From the NCBI RefSeq assembly GCF_002251435.1, contig NZ_NPJI01000091.1, positions 1 through 64,000 of the forward strand: a stretch of 64,000 bases of DNA, read 5' to 3'. The first letter of the stretch is position 1; each line of letters starts with the position of its first letter. This document shows positions 8,416 through 17,137 of the stretch, piece after piece. The position numbers were made by a program, and so were the translations under genes. The stretch is from Prevotella sp. P2-180 (lineage in GTDB: Bacteria > Bacteroidota > Bacteroidia > Bacteroidales > Bacteroidaceae). The notes below the pieces were generated by a model, which had not been told where the DNA came from, did no database searches, and saw only the letters and a program-made list of their open reading frames with translations.

Positions 8416-10322
8416 AAAAACTGTTATTAATACTTTCTTTATTATTGTGCGTGCTCGGAAGAGTTGACGGACAGGAGGCAGAGAAGGCAAAGGTGGACAG
8501 TTTGCGACGTGAAGCGACAAAACTGCCTCACGGCATAAAACGACTTGAGAAACTGTCAGAACTGGTTACCGTTTCACAGCTTATGCCCGACGGAGTGAAC
8601 GATGCATACCTGCTACTTGAAGAAGCGGAGAGACTGAATATTGACACTACTCAGGCCAACGCCCTGGCTTTCATCGTAAACCATCATTATATGTACGACG
8701 AAAGTCTGGATAGTGTGGAGTATTGGGCAAGGCGTGGCATGAAAGTGGCACGAAAGGCAAAGAGCTGGCGTATGTATTTTGAAATGCAGTATACCATGAT
8801 CAATTCACTCGTATTCTCAAGAAGGTATGAATATGCCCTTGACCAGGCTGACATGATGCTGGCTGAAGCTGAAAAACTCAAAGATTACTCTGGCATAACA
8901 AAAGCATATGTCATAATGGCGCAGATTTACATAGGCACTTATCGTTGGCATGAGGCTGACGATGTATTGAAAAAGGCCATGAAAACCATGTATAAGAATG
9001 ACGACCTGCAAATGCAGTTCACCGTGCTTATGCATAGCCTCGACTATAATATTTTTGTACAAAGATTCGACAGAATGGGCCAGACCCTAAAGGAAATTGA
9101 CATAGTGATGGACAAAATGCTGCTTTTGGCTCCTGGCATGGACATAACACTCAACGACCATCGCCTTTTTGTGGAATATTGTCATATCCTTTACTGGTCA
9201 TATGTGGGTGATTTCGACAAAGCCGCCAAGCATGAGGCAAAAGGCAAAGTATTCTACGACCGTCTCACCTATCCGCCATACAAACCTCTTTACTTATATG
9301 CTCTTTGTTATAACAGAACATGCCGAGGAATGCTTGACGAAGCCATCCTACTTAACGATAAAGCCATGAAGGTAGGGGAGAAGATTAATGTAAGAATGAG
9401 CAACCTCTTGACTTGTCTAATAATGCGTGCCGACATATTCTACAGGCAGAAGAAGTATGGACAAGCCTTGGAGATTTATAGGCAAATACGCCATGCAAAC
9501 GACTCCATAAGCAAGCTAATATCGAACGAGCAGACTGAAGAACTACAAAACATGGGAAAGGTGAACTCTTTAAAGGCTGAGGAGGAACTGCTTAGGGGAA
9601 GAATGGGATTTGTGGGTATGGTGATTGTGCTACTCGTCGTGGCAATACTGATAGTAATAATGCAGAGATTAATGGCTACTTATGTAAGACTCAAGAAAAC
9701 GGAAAGAAAAACAGCTGACGCGTTGGCCGAAGCAGAAGAGCATAACCGGCAAAAGGAGAATTTCTTCAATACCATGAGCCTTGCTATACGCAATCCGCTT
9801 AAAGAAGTGATGACAATGACGAAAAGTCTTGTTGACGACGACAACATGACAGTGGAACAACGGTCGCAAACCGCAGAGGCCATCAACCATCATACTGAAC
9901 GCCTCATGTTTTTAGTGACCGGAGTGCTCGATCTTTCTCGGCTTGAGTCGGGTATGACTAAATGGCAAATTTCTAATCACGACTTTGTGGCTCTGTGTAG
10001 TGACTCTGTGGCTAAGGCAAGGCTTAGGTGGCCGGAAGCACAATACTCATACTCAATGGAAGTAAGTTCCTTCTGTTTCGACTTCGACGGCCCAAGGCTT
10101 GAAAAGGTTATCGACAGCATGCTTACGGGAACCATCGATTTGCCTTATTTCAACGGAAACGTAAGTATGAAAGTCTTTCAGGAAGGGAAACGGCTGAAAG
10201 TGGAAATAAAGGGCAGTCCACTCCTGTTGCAGCGTCAGGACGAGTCGACACTGATGAGACATGATATTAACCGTCTTACACTTGAGACAGTGAAAGACCT
10301 GTTGATTGTTGTGGTTGAGTAG
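8412..10322 (+). CDS. TPR membrane protein with degenerate histidine-kinase core (pseudokinase)
   Basis: Protein of 636 aa. It has a signal peptide (1-20), a helical TPR-like periplasmic region (about 25-380), a membrane helix at about 399-419 (GFVGMVIVLLVVAILIVI), a coiled coil, and a dimerisation domain resembling HisKA. Where an active kinase has S-H-E-I-R-N-P-L this protein has S-L-A-I-R-N-P-L (Leu457, Ala458), so the phosphoacceptor His and the adjacent Glu are gone. The C-terminal region (LEKVIDSMLTGTIDL and onward) has the rough fold order of an ATPase domain but no N-box Asn and no glycine boxes, and it stops early. It therefore should not autophosphorylate. Start codon overlap with the intact kinase suggests the two form a hetero-oligomeric receptor. 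It ends 2 nt from the convergent cytidine deaminase gene. Confidence 0.8.
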   Translation: MKKLLLILSLLLCVLGRVDGQEAEKAKVDSLRREATKLPHGIKRLEKLSELVTVSQLMPDGVNDAYLLLEEAERLNIDTTQANALAFIVNHHYMYDESLDSVEYWARRGMKVARKAKSWRMYFEMQYTMINSLVFSRRYEYALDQADMMLAEAEKLKDYSGITKAYVIMAQIYIGTYRWHEADDVLKKAMKTMYKNDDLQMQFTVLMHSLDYNIFVQRFDRMGQTLKEIDIVMDKMLLLAPGMDITLNDHRLFVEYCHILYWSYVGDFDKAAKHEAKGKVFYDRLTYPPYKPLYLYALCYNRTCRGMLDEAILLNDKAMKVGEKINVRMSNLLTCLIMRADIFYRQKKYGQALEIYRQIRHANDSISKLISNEQTEELQNMGKVNSLKAEEELLRGRMGFVGMVIVLLVVAILIVIMQRLMATYVRLKKTERKTADALAEAEEHNRQKENFFNTMSLAIRNPLKEVMTMTKSLVDDDNMTVEQRSQTAEAINHHTERLMFLVTGVLDLSRLESGMTKWQISNHDFVALCSDSVAKARLRWPEAQYSYSMEVSSFCFDFDGPRLEKVIDSMLTGTIDLPYFNGNVSMKVFQEGKRLKVEIKGSPLLLQRQDESTLMRHDINRLTLETVKDLLIVVVE

Positions 10323-10324
10323 GC

Positions 10325-10795
10325 TCAGAAAGTACTGAAGGCAAGGGGCATTAGACTGCTGATGCCATTGATGACGAAAGTGTGTCTCGTTCCGTAGAGC
10401 AGAATGTGCAGTGGCTTTCCGTAACGGGACTCTGTCTCAACCATGGCTTGCCGGCAAACGCCACAGGGGCTGACAGGCTCGGCGAGAAGTCCTGAAGCAT
10501 CGCGGGCTGCTATTGCCACTGAATTGACAGCCACGTCAGGATAGTTGGCTCCTGCGGCAAAGAGGGCTGACCGCTCGGCGCACATGGAGACACCAAATGC
10601 TGCGTTTTCCTGATTGCAGCCGCCAAGAACCACACCATTGTCAAGTCTTACGGCGGCACCCACATGGAAGTGGGAGTAAGGGGCGTAAGAAATTTCTGTC
10701 TGACTGATGGCTTTTTCCACGAGCATCCTGTCTTCTTCCGACAATTCTTCGAAATTTGCCACGTGGAATGTTGTTGAAATAGTCTTTACTTCCAT
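10325..10795 (-). CDS. cdd: Cytidine deaminase
   Basis: Zinc-dependent deaminase of 156 aa that converts cytidine and deoxycytidine to uridine and deoxyuridine in pyrimidine salvage. Motifs: YSHFHVGAA near residue 40, GCNQENAAFG, the active-site MCAERSALF (Cys zinc ligand with catalytic Glu) and PCGVCRQAM with two more Cys zinc ligands. The Cys-Ala-Glu form and the length fit the homotetrameric class. A possible weak promoter lies just upstream on the minus strand, with TAATTTTG but a poor -33 element. Confidence 0.93.
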   Translation of the reverse strand: MEVKTISTTFHVANFEELSEEDRMLVEKAISQTEISYAPYSHFHVGAAVRLDNGVVLGGCNQENAAFGVSMCAERSALFAAGANYPDVAVNSVAIAARDASGLLAEPVSPCGVCRQAMVETESRYGKPLHILLYGTRHTFVINGISSLMPLAFSTF

Positions 10796-10855
10796 AATAA
10801 ACCTAATTTTCTTGCAAAATTAATAAAAATCTTCTTTATACTCGCTTTTTTTGTA

Positions 10856-10863
10856 TAATTTTG
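10856..10863 (+). promoter_or_regulatory. Probable -7 element (TAATTTTG) of the glucosaminidase gene
   Basis: TAATTTTG followed by CAC, 33 nt upstream of the ATG. No convincing TTTG is seen at the expected -33 position. Confidence 0.45.
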
Positions 10864-10896
10864 CACAAGAATAACAGTTTATAGTAGTTTTATTGA

Positions 10897-11808
10897 ATGA
10901 AAAAATCATTATTTACCATAGCGTTAATATTTAACGCAATAATGTCCACAGCCCAAATGAAGTGGAACTCCACGTACCAGCAATATATTGACCAATATAA
11001 GGATGTGGCAATAGAGCAGATGAAGAAATACCATATACCAGCCAGCATCACTCTCGCCCAGGGACTATTTGAGTCGGGAGCGGGAAGGAGTGAGCTTGCG
11101 CGGAAGGGCAACAATCACTTTGGCATAAAGTGCCACGGGTGGAAGGGACGTAAAGTATATCACGACGACGATGCCAGCAACGAGTGTTTCAGGGCTTACA
11201 ACAACGCATACGAGAGCTATGAGGACCATTCGCGCTTTTTGGTTTCGGGAAAGCGATACCAAAGCCTGTTCAGCCTGAAAAACACCGACTACAGAGGGTG
11301 GGCACAGGGACTGAAGGCTGCGGGATATGCCACCAATCCCAGCTATGCCACAAAACTCATTAATATCATTGAGTTGTATAAACTCTATGAATACGATCAC
11401 GCAAAACACTACGACCGCTTCCTGGCATCTGCCACAAAGGACCGCGTGGCTCCCGGCGGTATGACTCACCCGATATATAAGTTCAACAACAACTACTACC
11501 TAAAGGCCCGCCGCGGCGACTCTTTCAGTTCGATAGCAAAGGAAATAGGCCTGAGTGAACGTAAGTTGGCTGCGTATAATGAACTGCCGGTTTCTGCAAG
11601 TCTGTCAGAAGGCGACATCGTTTATCTGAAGAAGAAAGCCAAGAAAGCCCCGAAGAGTTATAAAGACCGCTTGCACTATGTACGTGCCGGTGAGTCGATG
11701 TACTCCATATCACAGCTCTATGGTATTCGCATGAAATACCTCTATAAGATGAACAATATGACACCATACGACAATATTGTTGTAGGTCAGGGCTTAAGGC
11801 TAAGATAG
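10897..11808 (+). CDS. Peptidoglycan glucosaminidase with two LysM domains
   Basis: Exported cell-wall hydrolase of 303 aa. A signal peptide (1-19) is followed by a GH73-like glucosaminidase domain (about 25-165) with ITLAQGLFESGAGRSELA carrying the likely catalytic Glu, NNHFGIKCHGW, FRAYNNAYESYEDHSRFL and GWAQGLKAAGYATNPSYA. Two LysM modules follow: KARRGDSFSSIAKEIGLS at about 205 and VRAGESMYSISQLYGIR at about 265. Family role: cutting the glycan between GlcNAc and MurNAc during growth or separation. The stop TAG abuts directly on the stop of the convergent ABC gene. Confidence 0.88.
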   Translation: MKKSLFTIALIFNAIMSTAQMKWNSTYQQYIDQYKDVAIEQMKKYHIPASITLAQGLFESGAGRSELARKGNNHFGIKCHGWKGRKVYHDDDASNECFRAYNNAYESYEDHSRFLVSGKRYQSLFSLKNTDYRGWAQGLKAAGYATNPSYATKLINIIELYKLYEYDHAKHYDRFLASATKDRVAPGGMTHPIYKFNNNYYLKARRGDSFSSIAKEIGLSERKLAAYNELPVSASLSEGDIVYLKKKAKKAPKSYKDRLHYVRAGESMYSISQLYGIRMKYLYKMNNMTPYDNIVVGQGLRLR

Positions 11809-13290
11809 TCAGACATGCCTTTTTAGTGTCAGCTGATGGTCGATGCAAGCAGGAAGTTCTTCCTGATAGTGCGACACCATGACGAGAGTCTTGTTTTGGC
11901 GTAGACAGAAGGTGTTTATCACGTCTTTCACCAAGCGACGGTTGCGGTTGTCGAGACCATGAAGAGGTTCGTCGAGAATAAGCAGCTGCGGGTCTTTCAC
12001 GAAGGCTCGGGCAAGTAGCACGAGGCGCTGTTCTCCGCTTGAGAGTTTCAGAAACGACGTGTCCTCCTTTCCTTTCAGTCCAAACACTTCCATCCACCAT
12101 CTGCAGATGTCGTATTCGGATTTGTCCGGTTTAACATACAGCCCCATGGAGTCTTTAAGTCCGCTTGCCACAATGCGTATGGCTGGCAAGTTGCGGTTGT
12201 ATGCCCTATGCATTTCAGGAGATACGTATCCGATGTGTTTCTTTATGTCCCAGATGCTTTCACCAGAACCTCTTGGATGTCCGAAGAGAGCTATGTCGCA
12301 GGCATAGCTTTGTGGGTTGTCGGCACAGACGAGCGATAGCAGGGTGGACTTTCCAGCACCGTTTTGTCCTCCGAGAGCCCATCGTTCTCCGTTTCTTACT
12401 GTCCAGTCGAGAGTGTCGAGAATCACACGTTCGCCATATCTTATGCACACCTTTTTCATTTTTATCACTTCGTCTGAAGAGTATTCGTTGTTACGGTAAG
12501 GCATGTTGACAATAGCCTCTTTCATTTTGTCGGAAAGGACTTTTTCCGGGTCGGCTGGTCTTTGTTCTACATATTCCTTCCTTGACATTTTCTTGCCTAC
12601 AGTCATGTCTTTCACTTCTACAACGTGGGTGATGAAGTCTGGAATGTCGTCGGTCTTAGACAGAACAAGGATAATTTGCAGCGACCTTTCTTGTGAAAGG
12701 GTAGAGAGTAGGGCTTTTAGTTGGTCGCGTGTACCTGCGTCGAGTCCTATGAACGGGTTGTCCATAATGATTACCCTCGGATCTGAAAGTAATGCCTTAG
12801 TAAGCTGGAACTTTCGCAGCTCGCCGCTCGAAAGCAAGATGATATATTTGTCGAGCAGATGACGAATATGGAAGAGGTCGTAGAGGTGAGACTGGAGTTG
12901 TCGGCGCTCGGCATTGTCTTCTCCCGCCAAGAGGAAAGCCCTTTCCAAAAGGTCGTTCACTACAGGGGTCTCCTTGTCTATTTCCTGTTGGTTCCAGCGT
13001 AGTTGCAGATAGTATTGACCGTCGTTGTCGCCGTAAGAGTCACGGAATGCTATATATTTGATGTTTTCTGAAGCCTGTTCGTGTGTGCTGGGCCTGAAGT
13101 CGTATTTCGGTTCGTTCATCAGCAGAGGGTGTCGCCCGGTGATGATGTCTACAAGCATGGTTTTTCCGCTTGCGTTTCCGCCTACTATTGCAATATGTTC
13201 TCCCTCGTCGAGAGTGAAGTTCACTGGTTTGGCAAGTCGCCATTCCGGCATTCGTGTCACGCCGTTCTCAATTTCAATAATTCTTTGCAT
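11809..13290 (-). CDS. Double-ABC ATPase, ModF/PhrA-like
   Basis: Soluble protein of 493 aa with two ATP-binding cassettes and no membrane segment. Domain 1 has Walker A GGNASGKT (about 37-44), signature LLSSGELRKF and Walker B VIIMDNPF, in which the catalytic Glu is replaced by Asn. Domain 2 has GGQNGAGKST, signature KLSSGEQRLV and LLILDEPLHG with Glu present. This order and length fit the ModF/PhrA type rather than ABC-F translation factors, which have a longer linker. The function of that group is poorly defined. The start overlaps the end of ruvC by 17 nt, so the two are translated from one message. Confidence 0.78.
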   Translation of the reverse strand: MQRIIEIENGVTRMPEWRLAKPVNFTLDEGEHIAIVGGNASGKTMLVDIITGRHPLLMNEPKYDFRPSTHEQASENIKYIAFRDSYGDNDGQYYLQLRWNQQEIDKETPVVNDLLERAFLLAGEDNAERRQLQSHLYDLFHIRHLLDKYIILLSSGELRKFQLTKALLSDPRVIIMDNPFIGLDAGTRDQLKALLSTLSQERSLQIILVLSKTDDIPDFITHVVEVKDMTVGKKMSRKEYVEQRPADPEKVLSDKMKEAIVNMPYRNNEYSSDEVIKMKKVCIRYGERVILDTLDWTVRNGERWALGGQNGAGKSTLLSLVCADNPQSYACDIALFGHPRGSGESIWDIKKHIGYVSPEMHRAYNRNLPAIRIVASGLKDSMGLYVKPDKSEYDICRWWMEVFGLKGKEDTSFLKLSSGEQRLVLLARAFVKDPQLLILDEPLHGLDNRNRRLVKDVINTFCLRQNKTLVMVSHYQEELPACIDHQLTLKRHV

Positions 13291-13855
13291 CTTGTGAATT
13301 TCTATTTATTCTTTCTTTGTTTTTGTTTACGAAATCCTTCCATCCTCGGTATTGCTTGGCATCCGTTTCTGGCCGACTCATCTGGAGGTAGTGGCAGTAT
13401 GCGGCCCCAAGGGCGTCGGTAGCGTCCATGAATCTGCCCATTTCTTTCTCGTCAAGTTTGAGAAGACGTTGCAGCATTCCGGCCACTTGTTGCTTTGAAG
13501 CCTGTCCCTGTCCGGTGATGGCCATCTTAATTTTCAACGGGGCATATTCGTGTATTGGCACTCCATGATGAACGGCAGCTGCTATGGCTGTGCCTTGGGC
13601 TCTTCCGAGTTTTAGCATCGACTGTACGTTTTTCCCGAAGAAAGGAGCCTCGATGGCCATTTCATCGGGTAGATAAGCGTCGATGATGCCAGTCACCCTT
13701 TCGAAGATATGTCCCAGTTTGAGGTATGAGTCGCCAAACTTCCTAAGGTCGATGATGCCCATGGTTACCATTTCGGCCTTGTTGTCCTTAACTTTTATGA
13801 CACCATATCCCATAATGTTTGTTCCCGGGTCGATGCCCAATATTATTTTTTCCAT
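13274..13855 (-). CDS. ruvC: Crossover junction endodeoxyribonuclease RuvC
   Basis: Holliday-junction resolvase of 193 aa that cuts four-way junctions in recombination repair together with RuvAB. The four acidic catalytic residues are visible: Asp9 (ILGIDPGT), Glu69 (MAIEAPFFGKN), and Asp144 and Asp147 (MDATDALGAAYCHY). A charged tail extends past the family core. It lies 5 nt downstream of the GHL10 gene and overlaps the ABC gene by 17 nt, so the three form one leftward operon. Confidence 0.95.
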   Translation of the reverse strand: MEKIILGIDPGTNIMGYGVIKVKDNKAEMVTMGIIDLRKFGDSYLKLGHIFERVTGIIDAYLPDEMAIEAPFFGKNVQSMLKLGRAQGTAIAAAVHHGVPIHEYAPLKIKMAITGQGQASKQQVAGMLQRLLKLDEKEMGRFMDATDALGAAYCHYLQMSRPETDAKQYRGWKDFVNKNKERINRNSQDAKNY

Positions 13856-13860
13856 TCTGT

Positions 13861-15543
13861 TTAACGTTTTATTATGAAGAACCCAATTCTGTGGCTTGCC
13901 CCTTTTCTGTTGAGAGACCGTACGACATAGAATCCCTCAGGAATGGAAGCCACGTTTGCTTCTTGTGTGGAGTAGGGAAGTGTAGCAATGATATTACCCG
14001 CTATGCTCTCTATTGCCAGATATTCGGCATCGGATGATTCTGTCTTGTGGGGGAGTTGGAGTGTGGTGCCGTTGCATGGAAGCATGCCTTCAACGTCGAG
14101 AGCTGAGCTTGTGGCTGGCGCTGCTGTACAGGTGGCCTTGCTTTCCTGACCATAGCGGTTGGTGGCTGTCACCGCATAGTGTATGGGTTTACGCCGGTTA
14201 GTCACCGGAATGTCGATACTTGTTTTCGTCCATCGTGTGGCTATGAGATTTGAAGGATTGTCAGTGTCGACAGGATAACTCTCCGACATATATATATTAA
14301 AAAGGTGGTAACGACCATCGGTCTGCGGGTATGGTTTTGTATCGTTCCAGCTAAGCCTGTCGATACCGTTACCCTTTACGAGATGAAGCGAAAGTGGAGG
14401 CATAACATCGTCAGCATTGTTTGGCGATTGTATCTCTGGAACGATGGCTGGAAAGACATTTACTTCATCCTTTATTATATCATAAATGCCTTTTACGTTG
14501 TCTAACAGAAATTTACACCTGAAGAAAGCCTGTCCTAAACCAGCGTCTTTGAGAAAGTGAAGTTGACGTCGCAAGACGTTTATGTCCCAGTCTTTCTCCT
14601 TGGGTGAAAGGAAGTAGATGCCAAGTCCCGATGCCACAGCCTTTCCACAATCGTTTTCTTTCCAGTCTACGGCAAAAGGGAAATATTGGTTGCCGCGGAA
14701 ATACATCATAGGGTAGAGTTGGTCCATGAGTCCGTCGGCGAGCCATTTTTGGGCATCCTGGCATACTTTTGTGCGAGCGTTCCATCCGTAGCTTGAGAAT
14801 CGTGCGAGGTCGTCGTGCTTTCCCACCGGCGAGCAGCTCATTTTCACCCAAGGCTTTCTTGCCTTCACCTCCGTTGCCACTTTTTCCACGATGCGTGTGA
14901 TGTTTTTTCTGCCTTTTACAACGTCAATTCGTCCTTGCCATGTTTCAGGATACCTGATATAGTCGAGGTGAATGCCGTCGATGTCATATTTTTCGGTTAT
15001 CTCCGCGCAGATGGAAGCGATATAATCAGCCGCTGCCGTCTTTTCCGGATTAACGAATCCCTCGTCGGCTATGCGCTTTACAATATCCGGTCTTTTCTTT
15101 CTTAGTTGTCGGCATCCGTATCCGTTCCATTTTCCTATAGGTATGCTTACCACCCAAGCATGGAGTTCCATACCACGTTTGTGGCATTCGTCGATGGCAA
15201 ATTCCAAAGGGTCGTATCCAGGCGTTTTTCCAGGTATTCCCGACATACATCCGTCCCACGGCTCAATATCGGAAGGATAAATGGTGGTTGCCCTTACTCT
15301 GGTCTGGAGCAATACGGTGTTGATATTTGCGAGTTGCAGTTTGTCTAGCATGTCTCTGAGTTCATTTTTCTGCTTTTCGATGGAATGGGCAGATTGTGCG
15401 TAAGAGTGAGGCCAGTCGAGCCCGCCAATGGTAGTAAGCCAAACAGCCCTAACCTCGTGTTTCCCGTCAGCCCAAAATGTTGTTGCCATGCATAACATTA
15501 TTGTAATTAGGGCATATTTTGGCAAAAAAGTGGTATGTTTCAT
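13861..15543 (-). CDS. Family-10-like glycosyl hydrolase (GHL10/DUF187), secreted
   Basis: Exported protein of 560 aa. A signal peptide (about 1-26) leads directly into the GHL10 (DUF187) barrel: EVRAVWLTTIGGLDWP, NTVLLQTRVRATTIYPSDIEPW, LEFAIDECHKRGMELHAW, YDIDGIHLDYIRYPE and MDQLYPMMYFRG. A fibronectin-III-like part follows (about 385-480), then a C-terminal tail (IIATLPYSTQEANVASIPEG, ending GFFIIKR) resembling Bacteroidota sorting domains. The YngK-like family is thought to act on peptidoglycan or complex glycans. It heads the operon with ruvC and the ABC gene behind a good promoter. Confidence 0.82.
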   Translation of the reverse strand: MKHTTFLPKYALITIMLCMATTFWADGKHEVRAVWLTTIGGLDWPHSYAQSAHSIEKQKNELRDMLDKLQLANINTVLLQTRVRATTIYPSDIEPWDGCMSGIPGKTPGYDPLEFAIDECHKRGMELHAWVVSIPIGKWNGYGCRQLRKKRPDIVKRIADEGFVNPEKTAAADYIASICAEITEKYDIDGIHLDYIRYPETWQGRIDVVKGRKNITRIVEKVATEVKARKPWVKMSCSPVGKHDDLARFSSYGWNARTKVCQDAQKWLADGLMDQLYPMMYFRGNQYFPFAVDWKENDCGKAVASGLGIYFLSPKEKDWDINVLRRQLHFLKDAGLGQAFFRCKFLLDNVKGIYDIIKDEVNVFPAIVPEIQSPNNADDVMPPLSLHLVKGNGIDRLSWNDTKPYPQTDGRYHLFNIYMSESYPVDTDNPSNLIATRWTKTSIDIPVTNRRKPIHYAVTATNRYGQESKATCTAAPATSSALDVEGMLPCNGTTLQLPHKTESSDAEYLAIESIAGNIIATLPYSTQEANVASIPEGFYVVRSLNRKGASHRIGFFIIKR

Positions 15544-15565
15544 TCTTTTTTTTGAAATTTTGCTG

Positions 15566-15596
15566 CAAAGTTATGAGTTTTTTTTCATATTTCAAA
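15566..15596 (-). promoter_or_regulatory. Bacteroidota promoter for the GHL10-ruvC-ABC operon
   Basis: Minus strand: TTTG at 15596-15593, a 19-nt spacer, TAACTTTG at 15573-15566. Only about 23 nt separate it from the ATG. Confidence 0.8.
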
Positions 15597-15605
15597 TTAA
15601 ATTGC

Positions 15606-15613
15606 TACTTTTG
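15606..15613 (+). promoter_or_regulatory. Probable -7 element (TACTTTTG) for the first cstA gene
   Basis: TACTTTTG then CACC lies 34 nt upstream of the ATG at 15647. A T-run stands where the -33 TTTG is expected, so the match is partial. It is divergent from, and nearly overlapping, the GHL10 promoter. Confidence 0.5.
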
Positions 15614-15646
15614 CACCAAAGAATTTATAAAACAACTGAAAAAAAT

Positions 15647-17113
15647 ATGATTTCTTTTATTGTCAGTCTTGTAGCCTTGGTTTTAGGTTACTTTTTTTAC
15701 GGAAAAGTGGTCGAGAGAATATTCGGCCCTGACGATCGTCCCACGCCTGCTGTTCTGAAAGCTGACGGCATAGACTTTATAACACTTCCCCGATGGAAGA
15801 TTTTTATGATTCAGTTTCTGAACATCGCAGGTACTGGTCCTATTTTCGGTGCCATCATGGGGGCAAAGTTCGGACCGTCGAGTTATCTGTGGATAGTGTT
15901 TGGCTGCATTTTTGCAGGAGCTGTTCACGATTATCTCAGCGGAATGGTGTCGATGCGTAATGGCGGCATTGGTTTACCAGAGGTCATTGGCAAGTATCTT
16001 GGTGCAAAGGTTCGTGTCGCAATGCTTGTCCTCACGGTGTTTCTTCTTATGATTGTTGGGGCGGTGTTTGTCTATAGCCCTGCCGCAATACTAAGCAATA
16101 TCGTAGGCTCAGAGTTCTTTTGGATAGTGGTCATCTTAGTATATTATCTCATTGCCACCATTCTGCCAATTAAGAACATCATAGGGCGCATATATCCGCT
16201 ATTTGCTATCTCTTTGTTGTTTATGGCCATAGCAATGTTGGTGGTGATGCTGGTAAAATGGCCCACGATACCTGAAATATGGGATGGGTTGGGCAACAAA
16301 GCCATGGAGGTAAGCCCAGACTGGAAGGACAATATCTTTCCTTGTCTTTTCATAGTGATTTCATGTGGTGCAATAAGCGGTTTCCATGCCACACAGAGTC
16401 CACTGATGGGGCGCTGTATGTCATCTGAACGTCTCGGACGTCCAGTTTTTTATGGTGCAATGATAACAGAAGGTATTGTAGCTTTAATTTGGGCTGCCAT
16501 CGGTTCTTATTTCTTTTACGCATCACCCCAGCCAGGCTATGAGGTACTCTCTCTCGTAGGTAACAATGGTTTTGCCACTTCAGCTCCCCATGTGGTGAAT
16601 ATTGTGTGCAAGGACTGGCTAGGCATAACAGGAGGAATACTCGCCTTGTTGGGAATAGTGGCGGCGCCAATCACTACTGGTGACACATCGCTTCGTTCTG
16701 CACGTCTGATAATTGCCGATTTCATCAGGATAGAACAGCGTACACTGAAGCGCAGGCTGATTATTTCCATGCCATTGTTTCTATGCACTTTCTCGTTACT
16801 GATGTGGCAGGTGGCAAATCCCGATGGATTCGGAGTTCTCTGGCAGTATTTGGGCTGGTTTAACCAGTGTCTTACAGCCATTACTCTTTGGGCTCTCACT
16901 GTTTATCTCGTTAAGGAACAAAAGCGATACATCATAACATACGTCCCGGCTGTGTTCATGACATTCGTGTGCATGACCTATCTGTTTGTGTCACGCCAGC
17001 TGCTGTCTTTCCAACTGGAGGTGGGCTATCCACTCGGTTTCGCCATTTCCTTCGCTATTTGGGGTGTTTTTCTTGTGTGGCACGCACGATATAATAAAGG
17101 TAAGGAGTTTTAA
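15647..17113 (+). CDS. cstA: CstA-family carbon-starvation transporter, copy 1
   Basis: Polytopic inner-membrane protein of 488 aa. I chose the ATG at 15647 (MISFIVSLVALVLGYFFYGK); the frame is open for 73 more codons upstream but that part is antisense to the GHL10 start and covers both promoters. It has many membrane helices and the CstA signature FNIAGTGPIFGAIMGAKFGP with GCIFAGAVHDY, then AISGFHATQSPLMGR and APITTGDTSLRSARL. It is the short CstA form, near 490 aa against about 700 in E. coli. Known family substrates are peptides and pyruvate. The next gene is a same-length paralogue 24 nt downstream. Confidence 0.9.
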   Translation: MISFIVSLVALVLGYFFYGKVVERIFGPDDRPTPAVLKADGIDFITLPRWKIFMIQFLNIAGTGPIFGAIMGAKFGPSSYLWIVFGCIFAGAVHDYLSGMVSMRNGGIGLPEVIGKYLGAKVRVAMLVLTVFLLMIVGAVFVYSPAAILSNIVGSEFFWIVVILVYYLIATILPIKNIIGRIYPLFAISLLFMAIAMLVVMLVKWPTIPEIWDGLGNKAMEVSPDWKDNIFPCLFIVISCGAISGFHATQSPLMGRCMSSERLGRPVFYGAMITEGIVALIWAAIGSYFFYASPQPGYEVLSLVGNNGFATSAPHVVNIVCKDWLGITGGILALLGIVAAPITTGDTSLRSARLIIADFIRIEQRTLKRRLIISMPLFLCTFSLLMWQVANPDGFGVLWQYLGWFNQCLTAITLWALTVYLVKEQKRYIITYVPAVFMTFVCMTYLFVSRQLLSFQLEVGYPLGFAISFAIWGVFLVWHARYNKGKEF

Positions 17114-17137
17114 CTATAGAATTTTAAATATTAACTT

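Noticed and set aside
11809-13290. ABC-F ribosome-protection protein
   Set aside because: The linker between the cassettes lacks the long helical P-site tRNA interaction motif, and the first Walker B is degenerate; the ModF/PhrA type fits better.
15428-15646. N-terminal extension of the first CstA protein
   Set aside because: It is antisense to the start of the GHL10 gene and covers two promoters; the ATG at 15647 aligns exactly with the paralogue.
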